Assembly: GCF_008831285.2 (NCBI RefSeq)
Contig: NC_045138.2
Coordinates: 18,075,934 to 18,139,933 of the forward strand
From: Nymphaea colorata
Taxonomy: Eukaryota; Streptophyta; Magnoliopsida; Nymphaeales; Nymphaeaceae
Direction: 5' to 3'
DNA length: 64,000 bases
Each line of letters begins with the position of its first letter. The first letter of the stretch is position 1. This document shows, one piece after another, positions 59,385 through 64,000 of the stretch. The position numbers were made by a program, and so were the translations under genes. The notes beneath the pieces were generated by a model that saw only the letters and a list, made by a program, of their open reading frames with translations, was not told the DNA's origin and made no database searches.

Positions 59385-60997
59385 ATTCTTCTAGAACCTA
59401 GAAATCTTGCAACCATAAAGGGGAAACACAATACGATTTGCGTTGCCGACTTGCCGACAAAGATGCAGCGATGCACCACAATAGATGGCTCAGTAAAACC
59501 TAAAAAGGAAGTTCAAGAGCAAATTAGACTGTTACTAGTGCACTAACATGAAAGACAAAAATATATGTAGCTTTCAGGAACTCAACAATTTGTTGTAAAA
59601 AATATCATTGCCAGGCAGCAAACATGTCTAAAGATGCCTGAGCATTCATAATCAAGGCACATGAATATTCAAGACAAATTTGTTAAGCTTCTTTTGAATG
59701 AAACTTGTTAAAGATATTAGTCTCATATGCTGCACTCAAATCTCAGAAGTGTCAACATCATTCAGTCAAAATCATAGCTACAAGCCATTCAGATAGGTTG
59801 ATTGACTAGACAGGTGTTTAACTTGCATAAAGGTTTGTCAATCAAGTTACTGATGAAAAGTTTCCCTAAAGAACCTATCAACTGCGAACTTTGCAGTTTG
59901 CCTGGACCCTGCTCACCAAGTTCTGCTCACCAAGTTCACACACGACATACTGTCCAGTAGACCCAGACATTGCAATGCAGTACTGCAGAGATGTAAAGAA
60001 AGAATTAAAAACTCAACCAATGTTTTCGGTATATATCCAGAACATATAAACATACCTAGTGTTTGATACAACAATTAGAGTACTTCCAATTAGAGGGGAC
60101 AAAACAAGAGGTGCTTCCTAATGTGTACCATTGATATTTGAAGGGTTGCAGAGCTAAAGTGATGACATCTGCATTACCTGCTTCTAGCAAAGCTTCTATT
60201 TTTACTTATTGCATTTGAATACCCTTGGAGGATCCACCCACTCTGTTTGTCTGTCTTGGAGCATCTTCACCTTCCACGGTTTAAGTCTTTTTCTTTTCTT
60301 TACCTTCTCAACCCACAAGGCCCTCATGCGCATGCTCATCAAATATTGCCCCTTGAATAATTCCCACCTAAATGTGTTGAACATTGAAAAACACTTCAGC
60401 ATTCAAATGCCTTGTCATTCCAAGAAAATTACGATAAAAAAACGGAGAATTGAAAGACCACCTGTGTGACAATTGCATAAAGTGGTAGAGTGCTGTAGCT
60501 GCAAGGACCTTGAATAATCAGCCTGCACCTCATGAGGCAAAACATTCTGTTCGAGAGAGAGATAGCCAACTATAAGTCTTGGAATAATGAAACCAATGCT
60601 CCCATTATGCAAGAGTCAAAACCATGTTTTCTGCAGCCATACAATTTGCCTGAAGGAGCTTCAGTCTGAGTAAAGCATTAACCCACCAAAAAAGAAATCT
60701 AGTTCTACAAGTTCATATCAGTCATGAGGAATAGTTCGAGCTCCAGTCAAGTGGGTTACAAAGTATCCACAAACAACCAATATAAGTGCATAAAAAGGAG
60801 CTTTAGGGAGAGTGCACCTTGTATCTTTCACTTCTCCTGAAGGGGTGCTAACTTAACCCTAACAATTAAGATTCCGAAACCATGGTTCTCAGTTCACATC
60901 ACTTATATCAACCATTAACCATCTCTAAGGTTTAAACCTTGGCATGCCCAAAATTGCAATGAAAAAAGCGAACAAGAAAGTTGATAAATATGCTGCA

Positions 60998-62635
60998 TCA
61001 CTTTTGAGAATTTATTGTTCGAGGAGGCTTTGAATCTAGCAAGAAATGAAACAATTCACTGTTCACTTCTATCAAACTACAACCAGGCTCCTTCCTCACA
61101 CCTCTATTTCCCATCAACTTCCTCACCTCTTCTGCTCCATCCCATCTGCCAATCGATGCATACATATTCGACAACAGAACGTAGTCACCACTTTGATCCG
61201 GTCTGAGTTCAAGAAGCTTTCTTGTTGCACGCTCAGCCAAACAGAGGTCGCCATGAATCCTACACGCCCCCAAAAGTGTTCTCCAGATGATAGCATTAGG
61301 CTCAATTGCCATTCCTTCTATGAAGTCGAAGGCTTCTTTCAGAAGCCCAGCTCTGCCAAGGATGTCCACCATACAACCATAGTGCTTGATGTTCGGCTCA
61401 ATTTTGTACTTATTTCTCATGATTTCAAACCATCGACGGCCCTCCTCCACCTTGCCTGCATGGCTGCAAGCAACCAAAACCCCAACGAACGTGATCCCAT
61501 TGGGCCTGACCATTTTCCCCCTTTGCATCTCCTCAAAAAGGGAGAGAGCCGACTCCGCATGGCCATGAAATGCCAACCCCCCAATTATTGAGTTCCAGGA
61601 AGAAACATCTTTTTCATGCATCTGGTTAAACACCCTCAGCGAATCAACTATGCTACCGCATTTTGCATACATGTCTATGAGTGCGTTTCCCAGAACGACG
61701 CTCAATTCATTGACTGCATCACCTTGTTCCAAAACGGTGTGAATCCTCTTACCAACGTCTAAGGCCCCGACATCAGCGCAAGCCGAAAGCAGACTCAACA
61801 TGGTAACCTCATCAGGCCTCTCACCCGCCTGCTGCATCTCGTCAAACAACTCCATTGCTCGGCTCTGATCCCCACAAAGCACATACCCAGAAATCATTGC
61901 GTTCCATGAAACAACGTCCCTCTGAGGGATCTCATTGAACAGTCGACGAGCCGACTCCATATCGCCGCACTTTGTGTATGCTGTGACCATGACATTCCAT
62001 GAAATCAAGTCTCTCTCAGGCATTCTATCAAACAAGTAGCGTGCATCCTCTATCTTGCCCCTCCTCGCGTACCCAACTGTGAGAGCAGACCAAGCAACAA
62101 CATCTCTCTGAGCCATTTCATCAAACAAGTGGCGGGCAACTTCCAAGCTGCCGCTACCTGCATTCAAGTGGATGAGAGAGTTCCTCACAAACACATCCGA
62201 TTGAAGCCCCAGCTTTAGAACACGACAGTGCACTTGGTTACCCACGGAAATAGATCCTAACTTCGAGCATGCCTTCAGGAGAAAAGGAAACGTGAAGCTA
62301 TCTGGCTTCACGTGAGATTTCTCCATCTGGGTGTACACAAAAATGGCCTCAATGGGCACCGAACTTTGAGAGAAACCTCTGATCATGGTGTTCCAGATGA
62401 AAACCTCCGGTGCCAGGACATGGCCGAAGATCTTGCGGGCGTAATGCATGTTGCCAGGGATGGTGATGGCACAGGCAAACACAAGCTCTCGCACCGCAGA
62501 GGCATCGCTGTTGAAGCCATGGACAACCATGTGAGCATGAATTTGCTTGAGCGTGCGGAGGGTGGTGATCTTCTTCCAGATAGAGCTAATGGTCCGCTTG
62601 GTTGCAGGGTTTGCCTTCGATTTCCTGATGATCAT
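60998..62635 (-). CDS. PLS-class pentatricopeptide repeat protein, E subgroup (At5g15300-like)
   Basis: 545 aa in one exon. PPR proteins of this class bind organellar RNA and act in editing or other maturation in mitochondria or plastids. After a basic N-terminus (residues 1-25, Lys/Arg/Ser-rich, compatible with organelle targeting) comes TLRTLKQIHAHMVVHGF, then a chain of P, L and S repeats from about residue 60 to 450 with typical blocks: DVVAWSALTVGYARRGKIED, DLISWNVMVTAYTKCGDMES, NALIDMYAKCGSIVDS, FVGVLVACSHAGKVEEGR, IKHYGCMVDILGRAGLLKEA. The E domain follows (IWRTLLGACRIHGD, DYVLLSNMYASIGRWD, KEPGCSLIEV), with no DYW deaminase domain. The overall order and conserved phrases agree with Arabidopsis At5g15300 as I remember it. 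Lack of introns is normal for the family. Confidence 0.93.
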   Translation of the reverse strand: MIIRKSKANPATKRTISSIWKKITTLRTLKQIHAHMVVHGFNSDASAVRELVFACAITIPGNMHYARKIFGHVLAPEVFIWNTMIRGFSQSSVPIEAIFVYTQMEKSHVKPDSFTFPFLLKACSKLGSISVGNQVHCRVLKLGLQSDVFVRNSLIHLNAGSGSLEVARHLFDEMAQRDVVAWSALTVGYARRGKIEDARYLFDRMPERDLISWNVMVTAYTKCGDMESARRLFNEIPQRDVVSWNAMISGYVLCGDQSRAMELFDEMQQAGERPDEVTMLSLLSACADVGALDVGKRIHTVLEQGDAVNELSVVLGNALIDMYAKCGSIVDSLRVFNQMHEKDVSSWNSIIGGLAFHGHAESALSLFEEMQRGKMVRPNGITFVGVLVACSHAGKVEEGRRWFEIMRNKYKIEPNIKHYGCMVDILGRAGLLKEAFDFIEGMAIEPNAIIWRTLLGACRIHGDLCLAERATRKLLELRPDQSGDYVLLSNMYASIGRWDGAEEVRKLMGNRGVRKEPGCSLIEVNSELFHFLLDSKPPRTINSQK

Positions 62636-64000
62636 AACTCAATCCCCTTTCATGCGATAGCGGAGAGATTTTTGGCGGAGGCGGAACGAACTCGCAGTAA
62701 ATGAAAAAAATTTGTAAAATTAAAATAAACATTAGGTTAAAACTAAAAGTAAACAAATAACTATAGTTATGAGCAAATTTAAAATTGGTCTCAAAAAGTC
62801 CATCTGTTTGACCAAAGTTACCATTGGCCACACAAAAGCAAATCAAATAAATGTAGTTCATACTTGTCCAATTTTCTCATGTCCACGTTATGGATAACAT
62901 GTATCTTTTAACAAATTCTATCATTAGCTAAAATCATCACAAATCAAGCTGCTGATTTGTCTCAATTATTTCCTCTCTTTATAAACAAGTACCTTCCATC
63001 AGTGCATGTAAAAAAAAAAACATCACAATAACCATACCACATTATAGGCTAAACATAATCTTGTCATGCTAAACATGTTCTAACAGAAAGTGCATCAATA
63101 TGTCAATATCTTGAGGAACTTGGAATGCAAATCATGAAGATTTTGCTATCTTTTACAAGTCTCTCAGGAAAAGCTTTATCAATGAGAGAACAATTAATGA
63201 AACACTACAAAACGTAACACGACATAACAAGCTAATGTATGGGAAGCATTGAACTGTTAACTAAATGGAGTATAAAATACTAGTCTATCCTAAGACAGAC
63301 TTAAAGCACCTAGTTTCACGTTAACCTAAGCAACAACACCTGCAAAATTGATTAAAACAAGGTTGAGCAAACTAAAATCAAGACAGACCAATTGAATTAG
63401 CACCAAGTTGGCACAAGAAGTTATAACCTACTCAGCATAAACAAGTCCTAAACTAGATATGGAATTGAAATACAAGGAAACTCTAGAAAAATGAAGGCCA
63501 ATTTCAAGCAACTTGAGCTTATGCTAGGTATGGACTTCAAGCGCTTGGCTCTATATTTTGCTTATGATATCACTTTTTTTTTTAAATCCAAGGATTCCAT
63601 TCAATCAATTGCATGTGTTTTGATCCGAATTTCCCGAATGTTAGAGAAAGAAAATGGGAAGGGTTTTTACCATAAATCTCTAGGGTTTCATCCGTGCTCC
63701 TCATCAGCCATTCACCTAAGATAAGATGAGATAAGAGAGGATCTGTACTGTGCAGGGAGAGGGAGAGAGAGTGTGGGAAGCTCCACATTCCCTATTTCAG
63801 TCCTCACTATTTTTCTTTTATTATTTTTTATCTTTAATTTTTAAAATCATTTTACACTCAATGGCAGAAAGTCCTTAATGGGAGCATTGGCTCGCCTCTC
63901 ACAAGTAGGATGAAATACTTTTTCTGCTCACTTGAAAAAAGACAGGGTTCTATCTGTTTTGCTTGTGATGTTTCTCTCTTAAAAAAGAAAAAATATTTAC
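62636..64000. other. AT-rich flank without recognised genes
   Basis: This is the upstream region of the PPR gene and the window edge. The frames at 63,491-63,724 (+) and 63,582-63,788 (-) overlap on opposite strands and show no domain. The CT/GA-rich stretch near 63,750-63,780 could be a leader of a gene reading leftwards, but no coding exon follows in view. Confidence 0.45.

Larger units (their letters stand above)
55372..60997. other. Spacer with a MITE candidate and a doubtful small gene
   Basis: After the LFG 3' flank this region holds a 26-bp tandem duplication (55,789-55,841), an A21 run (56,784-56,804), the MITE candidate at 57.36-57.78 kb and otherwise AT-rich sequence. Apart from the doubtful two-exon model at 58.6-59.4 kb, no gene is supported. 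Confidence 0.5.

Overview
The window is nuclear DNA of a flowering plant. The evidence is spliced genes with GT-AG introns, plant-only families (chlorophyllase, EPF-like secreted peptide, PLS-class PPR protein, LIFEGUARD/BAX-inhibitor protein), nested plant retrotransposons, and long AT-rich spacers full of microsatellites. I cannot place the species. There are no prokaryotic operons, no CRISPR array and no rRNA.

Layout. 1-18,050 is a gene-poor spacer with dispersed repeats, short tandem duplications, a GC-rich island with four GGGGCCC motifs (about 12.3-12.5 kb) and a two-copy 245-bp tandem repeat (17.3-17.8 kb). At 18,371-20,755 (+) lies a four-exon gene for a secreted cysteine-rich peptide of the EPFL4/5/6 type; no single reading frame shows it and I assembled it from splice sites. 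20,756-30,059 is spacer with a decayed fragment of a calcium-dependent protein kinase (27.6 kb, -). At 30,060-44,507 four head-to-tail chlorophyllase genes lie on the minus strand, each with two exons split at the same place (after the residues APQ, phase 0), plus a stray start-less copy of one exon 1. At 45,560-52,300 an old LINE (-) is split by a 5,322-bp Ty1/copia element (-), whose LTRs, primer-binding site, polypurine tract, gag and pol can all be read; its pol is broken by nonsense codons and frameshifts. At 52,982-55,371 (+) lies a complete four-exon LIFEGUARD-type gene. 55.4-61.0 kb is spacer with a MITE candidate and a doubtful small-peptide gene. At 60,998-62,635 (-) lies an intronless E-class PPR gene resembling Arabidopsis At5g15300. 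The rest is spacer.

The genes do not form a pathway. The one functional cluster is the chlorophyllase array: enzymes that remove phytol from chlorophyll, at different stages of divergence. Three copies keep the Ser-Asp-His residues expected of the family. The copy at 30.06-31.18 kb carries Trp in the lipase motif (GHSWGG) and Glu where the catalytic Asp is expected, so it may have lost or changed activity. The EPFL, LFG and PPR genes are single, unrelated neighbours.

I found no convincing new biological system. The observations most worth checking are the altered chlorophyllase copy and its recent exon-1 duplication, the TTC repeat beside a chlorophyllase splice donor, the copia element with non-TG/CA ends nested in a LINE, and the hidden EPFL gene. 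All homology statements rest on reading motifs by eye; no search was run.
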